Part shown: one piece after another, positions 30,990 through 43,098 of the stretch | How positions within the stretch are numbered: the stretch's first letter is position 1 | How the letters are laid out: every line of letters begins with the position of its first letter | Assembly (NCBI GenBank): GCA_963575745.1 | Contig: CAUYUJ010012669.1 | Coordinates: 94,501 to 158,500 of the forward strand | Reading direction: 5' to 3' | DNA from: Prorocentrum cordatum | Taxonomy: Eukaryota; Sar; Dinophyceae; Prorocentrales; Prorocentraceae | DNA: 64,000 nt | Translations under genes and position numbers: made by a program | The notes under the pieces: model-generated | Databases searched by the model: none | What the model was told of the DNA's origin: nothing | What the model saw: the letters and a program-made list of their open reading frames with translations, nothing else

Positions 30990-31640
30990 ATCCACGTCGG
31001 CGCACCCCTCACACGTTTTGTGGCCCTATAAGGAGCTCTACCGAAGGCCCCAGTAGCAGGGTCACATGCGGCTCCCCGCCCACCACATGTCCATGTTGGC
31101 ACACCCCTCACACGCTTCGTGGCCCCATATAGAGCCCCACCGAAGGCCCCAGTGGCAGGGCTCGCATGAGGATCCCCGCCCCTTTCGACACACTCTCAGA
31201 CGCTTCGTGGCCCATAGGCAGCTCCAGCGAATGCCCCAGGGGGGTCCACATGCGGCTCCCCGCCCATTTCGGGACCTCTCATACGCATCGTGGCCCTATG
31301 GGCAGCTCCACCGCAGGCCCCAGCGGGAGGGTCCACATGCGGCTCCGCGCTCATTTCGGCACTCACCTCACACGTTTCGCCCCAGTGGCAGGGTCCACAT
31401 GATGCGGCTCGCCGCCCAGTTTTCGTGGTCTCATAGGGGGCTCCACCGAAGGCCCCAGTGGGAGGGTCCACATGCGGCTCCGCGCCCGTTTCGACACACC
31501 CCTCACACGTCTCGTGGCCCCATTGGGAGCCCCAGCGTAGGCCCCAGTGGCAGGGTTCACATGCGGCTCCCCGCCAATTTCAGCACGCCCCCACATGTTT
31601 CGAGACCTCAAAGGGAGCTTCATCGAAGACGATGTGCACA
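30990..31640. repeat. Satellite A block 3
   Basis: At least seven units of 85-130 bp carry CACACGTTTTGTGGCCC-like, GAGCTCCACCGAAGGCCCC and GGTCCACATGCGGCTC words. The block is longer and more regular than blocks 1 and 2. Confidence 0.88.
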
Positions 31641-32350
31641 TCCTCGGTATTCACAACTCCACATGGCTGGGTCGTGACTGAAAACTGCCCCTGGGCAAGG
31701 AGTAGGTTTCTTTTGGGCCGTGCATTCAAAAGATCTCATTGTCGGATCTCTGGGACCGAGGCTTCGAGGTTCGAGGATCGAGGTTTGGCCCTGCACTGGG
31801 GCAGTATGGGACCTCCGAAGACGTCCAGAATTTTTGTCCAGAGACCTCTGGGGGGTGCCTGAGGTTTTTTGTCGGAGGGAGGCCTGCCTCCGGGGGCCTT
31901 CCCCAGGCCTCTAGGGTTAGAACTAGTGGCTCAGGTTAGACTGATGGCTCAGGTTCGAATAATGGCTCTAATCTTCAATTGCGTTGCCTTCGTAGCTTGT
32001 GTGGCTCAGAGCGCTTAGCAAAGCCAGGCCACTCCCTGGTTGCAACGTCCGAAGAAGTCACAGCACAGTCCAGTTGAACACATGTCTTCTCGCATTCATC
32101 CAGGGGGAATCCCTAGCTACAGACGGCGTTTCTCTCCCCCAGGGTCCCCTTTTGAGCCCTTTCGGCGTCTGAGCGCATCCGGTCGCCGAACGGATTGAGG
32201 ATCGGGCTCATTCGGCGGTCGAATGGTATTAGACGCCGTCTGGTCTCGAACGGGACCTGAGGGGTTCCGTTCCCCTCAGGACTCTACTTCTGCCGCGTAC
32301 AGTTTTACTGTACGACCAATTCCATTATAGAAACATTGAGCTGCAATTGG
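31641..32350. other. No gene seen
   Basis: The stretch contains GAGGCTTCGAGGTTCGAGGAT (31758-31778), which recurs inverted near 33408. The piece 31920-31970 has three GGCTCAGGTT/GGCTC words. No coding feature was recognised. Confidence 0.5.
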
Positions 32351-32960
32351 ACAGCCTGAGTCCCGGCCGCCCCAGGAGGGCCCAAGAGAGCCAGGGAAGG
32401 CCGAACGAACCCAGAGGCCCCCAAGGGATCCCCAAAGCGGCCCAGACGGGCCAATGGCCGCCCAGCAAGGCCGCAGGACGGAGCAGCAGGCTCCCTCGAC
32501 GGCCCCAGGTAGTTCGAAGAAGAGCCTCCGAAGGCCTCGAAGCGGAAACGACCATTGATTTTCCATACGTTGTTGCACCTTCCGCCGTCTTCAGCTGCAG
32601 GCTATTTTTCTTCCCCAATCCTTGAGTTCCGCCCGAAAAGTTTGGCCGTTCAGAAAACGGGGGAACCGCTGGGATACACCCTAAGGGGGGTATTCGACGC
32701 ACCCCTATCGAGGATGGGGACGGGGATTGGGGTCACCAGATCCCCCCCCCGTATTCGAAGCCTCGGCCACGGCCCACCAGAGGCCATTCAATATGGCCCG
32801 CAAGGCGTCCCAGAGGTTCCAAGAGGCCCCAGGAGGGGCCCCGGACGGCTCAAGATGGGCCCCATGTAGCCCAAGTTGGCCCCAAGACGCCCCACGAGGG
32901 ACCCAAGAGGGTCTCCAAACAGCTGTCGAGAGCCCCAACGCAGCCTGTGGATTGTGGCTT
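32351..32960. repeat. GGCC-rich dispersed elements, minus orientation
   Basis: Two runs of CCCAAGAGGGCC-type units (32365-32545 and 32790-32945) flank an AT-richer core (32540-32700) with AACGACCATTGATTTTCC. This is the minus-strand counterpart of the core and run architecture at 14 kb. Confidence 0.75.
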
Positions 32961-33477
32961 GGCCTCAGGGGTGAGTGGCGGTGTATAGATTACCACGAAC
33001 AGCCAACGATGTTGCACACCGCCACTCGTTCTGAAGGCATCGGACTAACTCAATGGCTGGTGTCTGTGTGTAGCTGTGTTGTGGGGTGCCTTCCCAAACA
33101 TCTGACGCTGCGATTTTTCGACCCGCAGGCGCCAGAGGTCTCGATCCTTTGCCCGGTTGTAGGCTTCCCATCCCAGGTTGATTTTGATCGTCCCAGGGCC
33201 CGACAAGCGACACCCCGAACAACCGAAGATTGCGAGCAACACGCTGCGATTATTTAAACCAGTCGGATGGTCTTCGGTCCATACCTCCGGCCTCTGGCGG
33301 CCGTTCGGGACGATCCGGGCGCCCTGGGAAAGCTCCCGGCGAGGCGCAATTTTTGGGAACACGTTCCAAGGCTGGAGCACCGCCGAGAACCGACGAAAAC
33401 GCGCCTGAAAACCTTGAACCTCGATCCTCGGAATTCCGAGAGCCTATTCCCACCTACCCCCCGCCTCGAAAGCCAAG
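32961..33477. other. No gene seen
   Basis: 3' part of the intron before exon 6. The sequence upstream of the acceptor (CCCACCTACCCCCCGCCTCG) is pyrimidine-rich, as expected of a splice acceptor. Confidence 0.5.
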
Positions 33478-33625
33478 GTGGTGGGCGGATGGGCGCGACT
33501 CTCTGCCGGCCTGCTCGACGACGACCCCGCGCTGCAGGCCTACTGCGAGAGGGAGGTGCTCTTCCTGAGCGCGGCTCCGCACGCGTGGCTGCTGCCGCAG
33601 TGCGCGTGCGCCGTCCACCACGGGG
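33478..33625 (+). CDS. GT1 glycosyltransferase, donor-binding exon (exon 6)
   Basis: The exon is 148 bases, phase 0 in and phase 1 out. VVGGWARLSAGLLDDDPALQ then AYCEREVLFLSAAPHAWLLP and QCACAVHHG matches the UGT segment GGW..L, then PH.WL(L/F)P.C.avVHHGG. The His-His-Gly-Gly is the start of the nucleotide-sugar binding box. The last Gly codon is completed by GC from the next exon. The donor is GGGG|GCATCC, and GGCAT is repeated at the next acceptor. Confidence 0.92.
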
Positions 33626-35239
33626 GCATCCGGAGGGGAACAAAACAGCGGCGTGCACTCAGACGTGGACCTCCAAGGTCTTCACAAAAACGAGACGGAG
33701 GTTCTGTTGTTGTTTTGGGCCTCCGAGGGCCTTCGCTGGACTCGGACGTCCGTCCTCTGGGACGTGCGAGCTTACCTTGCGACTCATGGATTTGGGTTCC
33801 GCGTCTCGGCCGCATGCGCAGGACAGCCTTGCCAGGTTGACGTGGCTACGGTCGCTAGGTTGACGTGGCTACGCCGGGCTCGCATGTTGGCTCGCCTATC
33901 GCAGGGTGGCCCCAGGTGACTCCAGGCTTGCCCAATCCAGATTCTTGGGAAATAACCCAGACCTCCAGGGTCTCACAACAGCGAGACGGAGGTTTGTTCG
34001 CCGTGTTCGGCCGCTGGGAGCCCTCGCCGGGCGCTGGGACCGCCAAGAAATTGCTCGGGATGAAAATCAGGCCCTGGGGAGTCGGACCTTCCAGGGACCC
34101 CGCATGGAAGAAATCAGGACACCGGATCTGTCGGTATATTCTGAGGTATTCGCGCACTTTTCGGGTGGGCGCTGGGCCCCCTGCCCGCTCCCTGGCGGTG
34201 CCTCCAGGCCCCTCCTGGCGCGCTCCGCTCGCTGGGGAGGGTGCGTCAAGCGCGAACCGGACCTCCGAACGTCCACGTTTCTAAGAGAGCGCTAGTGGGT
34301 GCCCCCCTAATTGAGAAGGGTGCGCGTGCTCGCACAGCCCCCCCTCCTCCCTTTCCCTTCAAGGGGGGGGGGAATGACGATCTTCGGCTCTCCTCCCCGC
34401 CCCTTGCACCCCCCCGCTCCTTGAAGGGGGGGGGGGGGGTTCGGACCTCCCCTTTGCGCTGGACAGGGGGGTGGTATTTCGTACCCCCCACCCTCCCCCC
34501 CTTTGCGCTGGAGAGGGGGGCCTCGGGGAGGAACGTCTGTGTGTTAGGCTAGAGGATCGTGAGCGGCATAGATCTCCATCGTGGAATGTTAACCATGGGT
34601 GTGCAGAAAAATACGCTACCGAGGAACTCTACACACTTAGTTTAAATATTAGGTGTTTGCTTATCATTGCCATATATGCGCAGTCCTGCGTTCTGAACCG
34701 TCGTCGTTCATCTCGGAGTACTTCGCGTAGAGCGCATCGGGCCACCAATGCTTAAGTTGGCGGCGGTACGCAGTTAAAGCGGACTGCACCACTCCGTTGG
34801 CGAATCTGCGCGAGGTCTCCACGCTGACCTCACCACCCATCTGAACCATTGCCGTTCTCATCGCCAGACATGGGGGTGGCAGCGCGTCCACGGCGATGTT
34901 TTGTGGCATGGCTGCCGCGCGCAGGTGTGCGCTGAAATAGGATTTCAGGAACGCCTGCGTGAGAGCGCATGCGCGCGGAGCCGGCTTGAGCCAAGGTGCT
35001 TACAGTTCTGGATAAGACACGAGTTCTCGCCCGCGCACCCCCCACCCCCACCCCGCGCGCAGCTTTCAAGGGTCATGGAAATGCCGCGCCAGTCGCGCCT
35101 TGGGAGCACGAACCGAGTACCTGGGAAGAGGTCGAGAGCTGCTGGGGCGGTGGAATGATGCTTGAAGTGCCACGCCTGTCACGTTGTGCCTGTCACGTGC
35201 GGGGCAATTCGACAGAAAACCAGAACCGTGGCCTGGAGC
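33626..35239. other. No gene seen; G/C homopolymer-rich patch
   Basis: A patch at 34335-34520 alternates runs of C and G with CCTTCAAGGGGG and TCCTTGAAGGGGG palindromic words, close to the style of 44560-44640. AGGATCGTGAGCGGCATAGA at 34552 resembles AGAATCGTGAACGGCACAGA at 36397. No coding feature was recognised. Confidence 0.55.
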
Positions 35240-36040
35240 GCCCAATTCGAATGCCCTGCGGGCCTGCAACGCATGCCCCCTCCAGCACACTCCCTTTGTG
35301 GCGTCGAGGAAATGCCACGCCTGCCACGCCCTGCGAGCCTGCCACGCATAGCGCCCCTGCCACCAGCGCACCCCTTGTGGCGTCGAGGAAATGCTACGCC
35401 TGCCGCGCCCTGCGAGCCTGCAGCGCACAGCGTCCCCATCACCAACGCGCCCCCTGTGGCGTCGAGAAAATACCACGCCCTGCGAGCCTGCAGCGCATAG
35501 CGCCCCCACCCCCAGCGCACCCCCTGCGGCGCGAGGAAATGCCGTGCCTGCCACGCCCTGCCATCCTGCAGCGCATATCGCCCCCACGCCCAGCGCATCC
35601 CCTGCGGCGTCGAAAAAATGCCACGCGTGCCGCGCCCTGCAAGCTTGCAGCGCAGAACGCCCCCACCCCCAACGCACCCCCTGTGGCGCGAGAAACTGCC
35701 ACGCTTGCCACGCCCTGCGAGCCCGCGACGCATAGCGCCCCCACCACCCGCGCACCCCCTGTGGCGTCGAGGAAATGTCACACCTGCCACGCCCTGCGGG
35801 CCTGCAGCGCGTAGCGCCCCCACCACCAGCGCACCCCCTGTGGCGTCGAAGAAATGTCACACCTGCCACGCCCTGCGAGCCTGCAGCGCGTACCGCCCCC
35901 ACCCCCAGCGCACCCTCTGTGGCGTCGAGGAAATGCCACGCCTGCCACGCCCTGCGAGCTTGCATCGCAAAGCGCCCCCACCCCCAGAGCACCCCCTGTG
36001 GCGTCGAGAATATGCCACGCCTGCGATGCCTTGGGCGCTC
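35240..36040. repeat. Satellite B, about 78-bp unit, roughly 10 copies
   Basis: CACCCCCTGTGGCGTCGAGG, AAATGCCACGCCTGCCACGC and CCTGCGAGCCTGCAGCGCA recur about every 78-88 bases (near 35290, 35362, 35448, 35518, 35597, 35677, 35753, 35832, 35910, 35990). Cys/His/Ala-rich frames on both strands are repeat translations. Confidence 0.95.
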
Positions 36041-36389
36041 GTGCGCAGACGTTTTAAGTGTATGATGCATTGCGCCTGGCACGCCTGCCACGCCCTGCGA
36101 ATATTGAGCGGATGTTTTTTTGCGTGTGCATGCGTGCGGCTGTATGTCTCGTGTACGTGCTGTGCCTGTATTGCGCGCGTGTGAGGCGAGGAAGAGGAGG
36201 AGAGGAAGAGGAGAAGGGGAAGGGGGATGTGTGTGTGTGTGTGTGAGGAGACGCGGGTGCGACGCAGCAGGGCAGAAAACCATAACCCCACTGAGTATGT
36301 GGGGGGCAAACGTCTTGCTTAGGATCGTGAAGGTTGGAGGCTTGACACGGCAATGTCGAAATCAACAGATTTTCATCGCAACGTGTTTT

Positions 36390-36770
36390 TTAGCAAAGAA
36401 TCGTGAACGGCACAGACACCCATCGTGAAAGGTTCAGATCGGGCGCGTGCAGAGCCACACGTCGTTTGCATAGGATCGTGAGGGTTGAGGGCTTCAGAGG
36501 GCGATGTTGGGATATAGTATCAGGTGTGCGATCGGGATGTGAAGAAAAGCATTTCATGCGAATCGCATCGTAATGGTTGAAGGCCTGGGAAGGCGAGGTT
36601 CAGATCAGCAGCTATGCGCCGCATGGTATTATTCCCCAACCCTCCTGCGTTGGGTTCTCCTTCGGGGTACAGCACTGCGACCGCGACCTCCTCCTCTCGC
36701 CCCCTCCTGCCGTCCCCTCCTACCTGCCTGCTACCCTGCCTCCTAGCTCGCCGGTCTGCCTGGGAACTCG
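36390..36770. repeat. Leader sequence before satellite C (copy 1)
   Basis: The stretch has GATCGGGATGTGAAGAAAAG, CATCGTAATGGTTGAAGGCC, GGAAGGCGAGGTTCAGATCA and CCCCAACCCTCCTGCGTTGG followed by GTTCTCC. It is matched at 38130-38290 in the same order directly before satellite C'. Leader and array therefore appear to have duplicated together. Confidence 0.75.
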
Positions 36771-36799
36771 TTGGGAGGCTGCGAATTACGAAACTGGCG

Positions 36800-38100
36800 C
36801 CACGTCCGAGGGCTCCTGAGGGGTCCAGCGGAGTGACGCCTTACGCAGACCTAGACCTCGCCGTCCGTAAGGGGTTGCGATCGGACATCCGCCGCCATTT
36901 TCGGGGCTGCCGAGGGGCCCAGCAGAGAAACGACTTACGCAGATGTATATTAGAGCTCGCCATCCCGTATGGGGCTGAGAGCAGCGAACTTGTCGCCGCT
37001 TTCGAGGGTTGCTGGGGGGTCCAGCGGAGTGACGTTTTCCGCTGGCCTAAATTCAACCTCACAATCCCTGGGCGGGGGGCAGCGAACTGCAAAACGATCG
37101 GTACTTCCAAGTGCTGCTGGGGGGTCCAGCGGAGTGACGCCTTACGCAGACCCAGACTAAATTTCGCCGTCCTTGCGGGGCTGCGCGCTGCGAACGTGAC
37201 GACACTTTCGAGGGCTGCTGGGGGGTCCAACGGAGTGACGCCTTACGAAGACATATATTGGAGCTCGCCATCCCAGGGGGGTTGCGAAGTGCGCAACCGT
37301 CGCCACTTTCGAGGGCTGCTGGGGATCCAGCGGAGTGACGCCTTACGCAAGCCCAGATTTCATCGCCATCCGTTGGGGGGGGCAGCGAACTGCGCAACGC
37401 TGCTGGGGGCCCAGCGGAGTGACGCCGCGCGTAGATTCTGATTAGATCTCGCCATTCCTGGGGGGGCTGCGAACAGCAAAACTGCGCAATGTTTTAGGGC
37501 GTTTGGAGGGTCCAGCGGAGTGACGCCTCACGCAGATCTAGATTAGCCCTCGCCATCCCTGGGGGGCTGCGAACCGCGAAGCTGGTGCCATGTTTGAGGG
37601 CTGCTGGGGAGTCCAGCGGAGTGACGCCTTACGCAGATCTTGATTCGACCTCGCCATCCTTGCGGGGGGCTGCGCACTGTGCAACCGTCGCCACTTTCGA
37701 GGGCTGCTGGGGGTCCAGCGGAGTGACGCCTTACGAAGACATAGATTAGACCTCGCCGTCCCTGGGAGCTGCGAACCGCGAAGCTGTCGCCACTTGTAAG
37801 GGCTGCTGGGGGGTCCAGCGGAGTGACGACTTTCGCAGACTTCGATTCGACCTCGCCATCCCTGGGGGGGGCTACGAACTGCGCAAACGTCGCCACTTTC
37901 GGGGGCTGCTGTTGGGTCTAGCGGAGTGACGCCTTACGATGACATCTATTAGACCTCGCCGTCCTTGGGCGGCTGCGAACTGCCCAACCGTCGCCACTTT
38001 CGGGGGCAGCCGTTTGGTCCAGCGGAGTGACGCCTTATGCAAACCTAGAGTCGACCCCGCCATCCCTGGGGGGGGCTACGAACTGCGAATCTGTGATATC
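36800..38100. repeat. Satellite C, about 100-bp unit, 13 copies
   Basis: GGTCCAGCGGAGTGACGCC marks each unit (about 36826, 36920, 37022, 37127, 37228, 37330, 37419, 37515, 37615, 37717, 37817, 37921, 38021). Each is followed by TTACGCAGAC, CTCGCCATCC and GGGGCTGCGAACTGCGCAAC plus CGTCGCCACTTTCG. ORFs are repeat translations. Confidence 0.95.
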
Positions 38101-38124
38101 GGGGATATCCTTGAGGACCTCGGT

Positions 38125-38330
38125 TTAGATTGGGGATGTGCTGAAAAGCATAATCGTCGCATCGGACCGTGAGGGTGAAGGCTTGAGAAGGCGATGGTAA
38201 CAGCAGCCTGCATGCACCGCCTAGTATTTTGTCCCAATCCTGCTGTGTTGGGTTCTGGTTTTGAGTTAAACTTCTGTGGTATCCAATCGTTCTCCTTCTC
38301 CTCCTCCTGCCTCCTCCTGCGCTGCTCCCT
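38125..38330. repeat. Leader sequence before satellite C' (copy 2)
   Basis: Matches 36520-36690: GGGATGTGCTGAAAAGCATA, GACCGTGAGGGTGAAGGCTT and CCCAATCCTGCTGTGTTGGG plus TTCTGG. A pyrimidine-rich run (CTCCTTCTCCTCCTCCTGCC) then leads into array C'. Confidence 0.75.
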
Positions 38331-39110
38331 GGGGGGCTGCCAGCTGCGCAACCGTCGCAGCTTTCGTCAGCTACTGGGAGGCACCGCGGAGGAAGGGAGT
38401 CTGGGAGTCTGCGCACCCAGCGACCTCGCAGCTCCCCGGGGGGTGCGAACTGCGTACCCGTCGCCAGTTTCGTGGGCTCCTGGGAGGCACGGCGTAGTAG
38501 GAGAGCACGCGCGCCCAGCCTGGACCTCGCAGCTCCCGGGGGGCTGCGAGCTGCGCAGTCGTCGCCACTTTCATGGGCTCCTGGGAGGCACTGCGGATGC
38601 GGAGTAGGGGAGTACGCGAACCCATCCGAGACCTCGCAGCTCCATGGGCGGCTGCCAAGTGCGCAAATGCCGCCAAATACGTGGGCTCCTGGGAGGTCCA
38701 GCGGAGTAGCGAGACCTGGGAATTCCCTTGGCTGCGAACTGTCGTATTTTCGTCATTTTCGTGGGCTCCTGGGAGGCACGGCGGAGTAGCGGAGTACGCA
38801 CACCAAGCCGAGACCTCGCAATTCCCTGGGGGGTGCGAACTGCGCAACCGTCGCTACCTTCGTGAGCTCCTTGTAGGCACCGCGGAGTAGGGGAGTACGC
38901 GCACCCAGCAGGGACCTGTCAGCTCCCTGGCGGGCTGCGAACTGCGCAACCGTCGCCACTTGTGTAAACTCTTGGGAGGCACGGCGGAGTAGGGGAGGTA
39001 CGCGCACCCACCCGAGACTTCGCAGCTCCGTGGGGGGCTACGAACTGCGCAACCGTCGTCACTTTCGCGGGCTCCTTAGAAGCACGGCGGAGTTGGGGAG
39101 TACGCACACC
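38331..39110. repeat. Satellite C', about 100-bp unit, 8 copies
   Basis: Units share GGGCTGCGAACTGCGCAACC and GTCGCCACTTTCG with satellite C. The other half differs: GGGCTCCTGGGAGGCACGGC, GGAGTAGGGGAGTACGCGCA and CCCAGC. The two arrays are diverged subfamilies of one satellite. Confidence 0.93.
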
Positions 39111-39114
39111 CAGC

Positions 39115-39477
39115 CATGATTACGGCTGAAACCTTAGGGCTTAGAGCCCAGGGCTTTGGGCTTGAGCCTTAAATCTTGGGGCCTGGGGTTTATGATTGAA
39201 TGCAGGGAATAACGGTGTTAGCGCTTAGGGCTCATGGCTTACAGCTTGGGGCTTTACGCTCAGGGGTTAGGCCAAAGGGCTTAGAGCTTTGGGCTTAGGG
39301 TTTCGAGCTTAGGGGTTAGGTTCGGGTATTAGAGTTACGGTGTTAGGGTTAGGGATTTAGGATTAGGTCGTTTGGCTTCGGTTGTTTAACTTAGTGTGTT
39401 CTGGCTAGGATGTTAGGCTTAGGGAGGTTGGGCTAGAGTGCTAGGGCCAGGCTGGGTGTTAGGGTTAGGGTATTAGG
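39115..39477. repeat. Degenerate telomere-like (TTAGGG) array, left side
   Basis: The stretch is rich in TTAGGG, TTTAGG, GCTTAGGG and GGGTTAGGG words, all with the G-rich strand on +. Dinoflagellate telomeres are usually TTTAGGG repeats. Here the array is imperfect and internal, so it is a remnant or telomere-associated repeat, not a chromosome end. It continues on the other side of LINE-2. Confidence 0.7.
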
Positions 39478-39790
39478 GTAGTCAGTCAGTAAGCCAGGCG
39501 CCAGGCAGCGGCGCATCGGCAAGGAATCGACAGGAGCACGATTGGCTCACAGATTCCATGAAACAGATTAGCAGGAAATGCAACAGCACTGCAGACCTAC
39601 ACTCTATTAGGGCCGGCCCGGCGCACGCACATAAATTCGCACGATGACCTGCATGCCTGCCAAACGGAAGCGCTGGGGGGAGGAAAGGAGAGGGGAGGGG
39701 AGGAGAGGGTGGATATTATGATACGCATAACTTGAGATCTGCACGCGGCCTGCGCTTTAGCGGGCCCCCGGGACACCAACGCGTAGACGA

Positions 39791-42700
39791 TTAGTGGGCC
39801 AACTTGTACACACACTGAGCCCATTGCAGCTTAGGGCGACCGCGCTTCCGGACCAAGTGCCACTGTCTTGGCGCAGTGCTCCCTGGCTGGCAAACCAACT
39901 GCTTCAAAAAGTTATCGTCGGGCAGGCTGGAGATCTTGTCGTAGGCTTGCACTTGCCTGGTACGTAATGTCTCACTCAGGAGATCAGCTTGAGCAAGTGA
40001 TATAACTTCGGCGTTGGACACCCGAGAATAGTAAGCATGCTGGATCCGCAAGATTTGTCGGAAACACGATGCTTGGAAACTGTTAATTCTGTTGCGGTCT
40101 GCTTGCAATATCCATAAAGATTCCAAGTTGTACAAGAGTTTAGGCACCACAATAGCGTCAAATAATCGGAGCTTCCGGGACTTACTGATACCAGCATGGG
40201 CCCAACACTTGTGCAACAATTTGAATGTCCTCCTGGCTTCGCCTAAACGTCTCGTAACCTCAGGCTTGCTCTCCGCACCGCTGTGCAATAAACCACCCAA
40301 GTAGACGGCTTGCTGAACATTCTTGATCGGCTGCATGTGAGGGTCGCGCACCACGCCCTGATTGTTCACAGTCATTGCGACGGTTTTGTCCCAGTTTAAG
40401 TCAAGGCCGCATTGTTTACCCACCCGAATCGTAAGATCCAGGAGGACCTGCAGCTTCAGCGGATGCGCGCTCATGAGCATCGTGTCGTCTGCGTGCAGTA
40501 TGTCATTGCATACCACATACGCCGGCTCTTGAACATCCATTGACATTGCCTTGTACAGCTTGTCAACGTCGAAGAACATTACCGTCTGCATGATGATGAA
40601 CAGGTAAGGAGAAAGAGGGCATCCTTGTGCTATTCCTGCCCGCTGTTGCCTCGTAGTGGAATCCCCAGCCGGATCTTTTAATAGAAAACGCCGCGTCCTA
40701 TATATACTTGCAATAAGGGATGATAGAGGCCCAGGAATACCAAATCTCGCCAATGCCCGTATCAGCGCGTCGTGTTTGATGCGGTCGAAAGCCTTGGCCC
40801 GATCAAGAAGGACAGCGATCAAACCAGGCTCTTTCGCGCACTGAGCGGCGTCTATCATTCGGCGTGCTATTGAAATTGCATCTATAGTACTGCGCCCTGG
40901 TCTGAAACCAAATTGAGTTGGTCGGATTCTGCTCTCGGCCCCTCCCCGTTGAAGTCGTTTCTGGATCATCCAGGCCAGCACCTTGTAGCCCACCGGAAGA
41001 AGTGAAATTGGACGATAGTTCTCTGGTAGACTCGCGTCCCCCTTTTTGAACAGGAGCACCACTGATGCAGTCCGCCACGAATCTGGGATATCTTTATTGC
41101 ACCAGCACTTTTGGCAAATCTCCAACAAACTTGTAGATGCGGTACTCGACATACGAAGTAATTTCCAGAATTCAGGCGCGATCCCGTCGTGTCCTGCTGC
41201 CTTTCCAACGGCAAGGGCCTTCAATGCTTCGGTGAGCTCGCCCATGGTAAAGGTGTTCGTGTCCATGGGTAATTGTTCCCCCATGCTGGCATTGTCTTCT
41301 GGTTGTATACCGGCGTACTTGATGTCCCACTGCACCTTCTCGAAGTAATCCGCCAACGTATTTGCGCGCTGGTTGCTTGCGACCGGCTGTCCCGACCTAT
41401 CTTTGATGTCTATGGGCGTCTTACCCGGGGTCTTCTTGAGTGCTTTGCCGCCCACGGCCCTCCAGCGAGTTGCGCATCCAGCCATTTTCGTTTGTCTTGT
41501 CGTATGGCTCTCTTGATTGCCTTGCTCTGTCGTTGTTCTCCCTCTTTGTCTCCGCTCTCCCGTAGTTGGTCCCGTTCCCGAAGTAGCCCAAGCGTTCGTG
41601 GAGAAATCCATTGTCGCTGGCGGCCTCGACCAGGTACGGCTGCCACCTGCGATGCTTCACGCATGGCTCCCGCCAGCGCGATTGCATGTATATCCAATGG
41701 TAATGAATTCGCATCGCGTTGGAGTGCAACGTCAAAGGCATCACAATAATCTTTCCCTATGCCAGGTGAGGACCGTAACGTTGACAAACAACATTGATGT
41801 TTCTTGGTGCCCGGCTTCTGCTTCTCAAGTTGGACGTCCAGCGAAACGGTCAAGAGAAAATGGCGCGTTGACAGTGCAGCTCTCCTGTTTGTCCAAACGT
41901 CCCCAATCATTGAGAAAGCCTCGGCATCAATCAAGCAGTAATCCAGCTGTGCAAAATCCGTACTCGTGATTTCGCTCGTTGGCCCCACTCCTGGGGCAGG
42001 GGCATAATAAGATACCAGATTTTCGACGGGGTGGTCAAAACATGTATTTGCAATAATCGATTGTGTTTCACGGCATGTCTCAATCAACAGCTCCCTGTTT
42101 GAATTGGGGGCCACCTTCACGACATACTCCCCCATGATATCTTCTTCTCCAGGTAGCTGCTCCCCCAGCCTGGCGTTGAAGTCCCCGAGGGCGATCGTGA
42201 TGTTATGCTTGCCATGATGCGCCCATGCCTTCGCAACATTGTCGTACAGATTCTTTCGAATTTCGTAATCTTTTCCGGCATGCGGTGCGTACACACTCAT
42301 AAGGTTCAATATCCCACCACGCACCTTGATCTTGAGAGTTGCGAGCCGGTCCCCCGACAGCTTGAAGCAGACAACAGAGTGGACCGCATTCGGGGCGATC
42401 ATGAACCCCACGCCGGAGTAGAGATAGTTTGTAGTTTCTTCTTGAGTCCCAGATAATATGACCAAGTACCCATCTCGTAGAAAATGCTTCGACTCTGCAA
42501 CGTGTGTCTCTTGCATACAAAGAATACTTATCCCATTATGTTTCATGTGATGTTGAATCTCCGTCAACTTGTTGTGGTCTTTACCAAGCCCTTGTACATT
42601 CCAAGTGGCTATATACTGTTCTCCCCAAGCTTTACAAAATCGCCGATGGCATCCATATTTCCCAACCTGTGACTGCTTCCATCGATCTGCGCGGATGTTG

Positions 42701-43095
42701 GCATCAGCGTGTGCGCCGTCGTGGGATGATCTCGCTAACGCAAAGGGTGGTGAAACAGGCGTGGTGTAGGTAGCTTTGCCCTGCACCGGGGAAGTGGTAG
42801 TAGAGGTAGGCATGATGTTAGCAAACTTGCTGGCACCATCCTGGTCTATGAGCTGGTGGATGGTTCCGTAACGGCCGGAAGGCGGAGAAGAGGCCTCAGT
42901 AGAATTATGGTCCTCGCCCGTCGCGACACCGATATCTAGAATGCCATCGAAAACGTGGAGTGAACGAAAAACGTGCGCAGATGGTTCCACGATAGCGGAT
43001 AGATCGGTATCGTTGCCCGAAAACCCACGACGGTGCAACCTCGTATCTTTTGTCTGGTCGGCTCCGGTGCTTCTGCGCATTCGCACCGGCCGCAT
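39791..43095 (-). pseudogene. LINE-2 ORF2: endonuclease-reverse transcriptase, one frameshift
   Basis: The ATG at 43095 lies three bases after the ORF1 stop, suggesting reinitiation. About 160 residues precede the AP-like endonuclease, which has YIATWNVQGLG, CMQETHV, LGDFNAR and FAQLDYCLID. The final SDH motif of the family reads TRH here. After a frame switch near 41450-41470 the reverse transcriptase follows: NYRPISLLPVGYK, QFGFRPGRSTIDAI, DRAKAFDRIKHDAL (motif A), GIAQGCPLSPYLF and the catalytic HADD (40484-40495). A thumb (YLGGLLHSGAE) and a C-terminal region ending RGRPKLQWAQCVYKLAH complete it. A single indel could be real decay or an assembly error. Otherwise the frame is open for about 1,100 codons. 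Confidence 0.88.
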
Positions 43096-43098
43096 GTC

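Larger units (their letters stand above)
30672..33477 (+). other. 2.8-kb GT-AG intron with repeats
   Basis: The intron begins GTGGTGGCCC and is followed after its end by GTGGTGGGC. It contains a TTCGAGGATCGAGAC-type stretch (30705-30785), (CTCCT)n, satellite A block 3 and inverted GGCC-rich sequence. Confidence 0.7.

Noticed and set aside
35066-36283. 405-codon minus frame and several Cys/His-rich + frames
   Set aside because: They are repeat translations of satellite B. No independent domain.
36614-37441. 275-codon + frame across satellite C
   Set aside because: A 100-bp unit repeated 13 times. The peptide is the repeat in shifting frames.
35240-39110. CRISPR-like array
   Set aside because: The repeats are 78-100 bp tandem satellites without unique spacers, in a eukaryotic context.
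39115-39477. True telomere
   Set aside because: The TTAGGG words are degenerate, the array is internal, and it continues on the other side of a LINE insertion.
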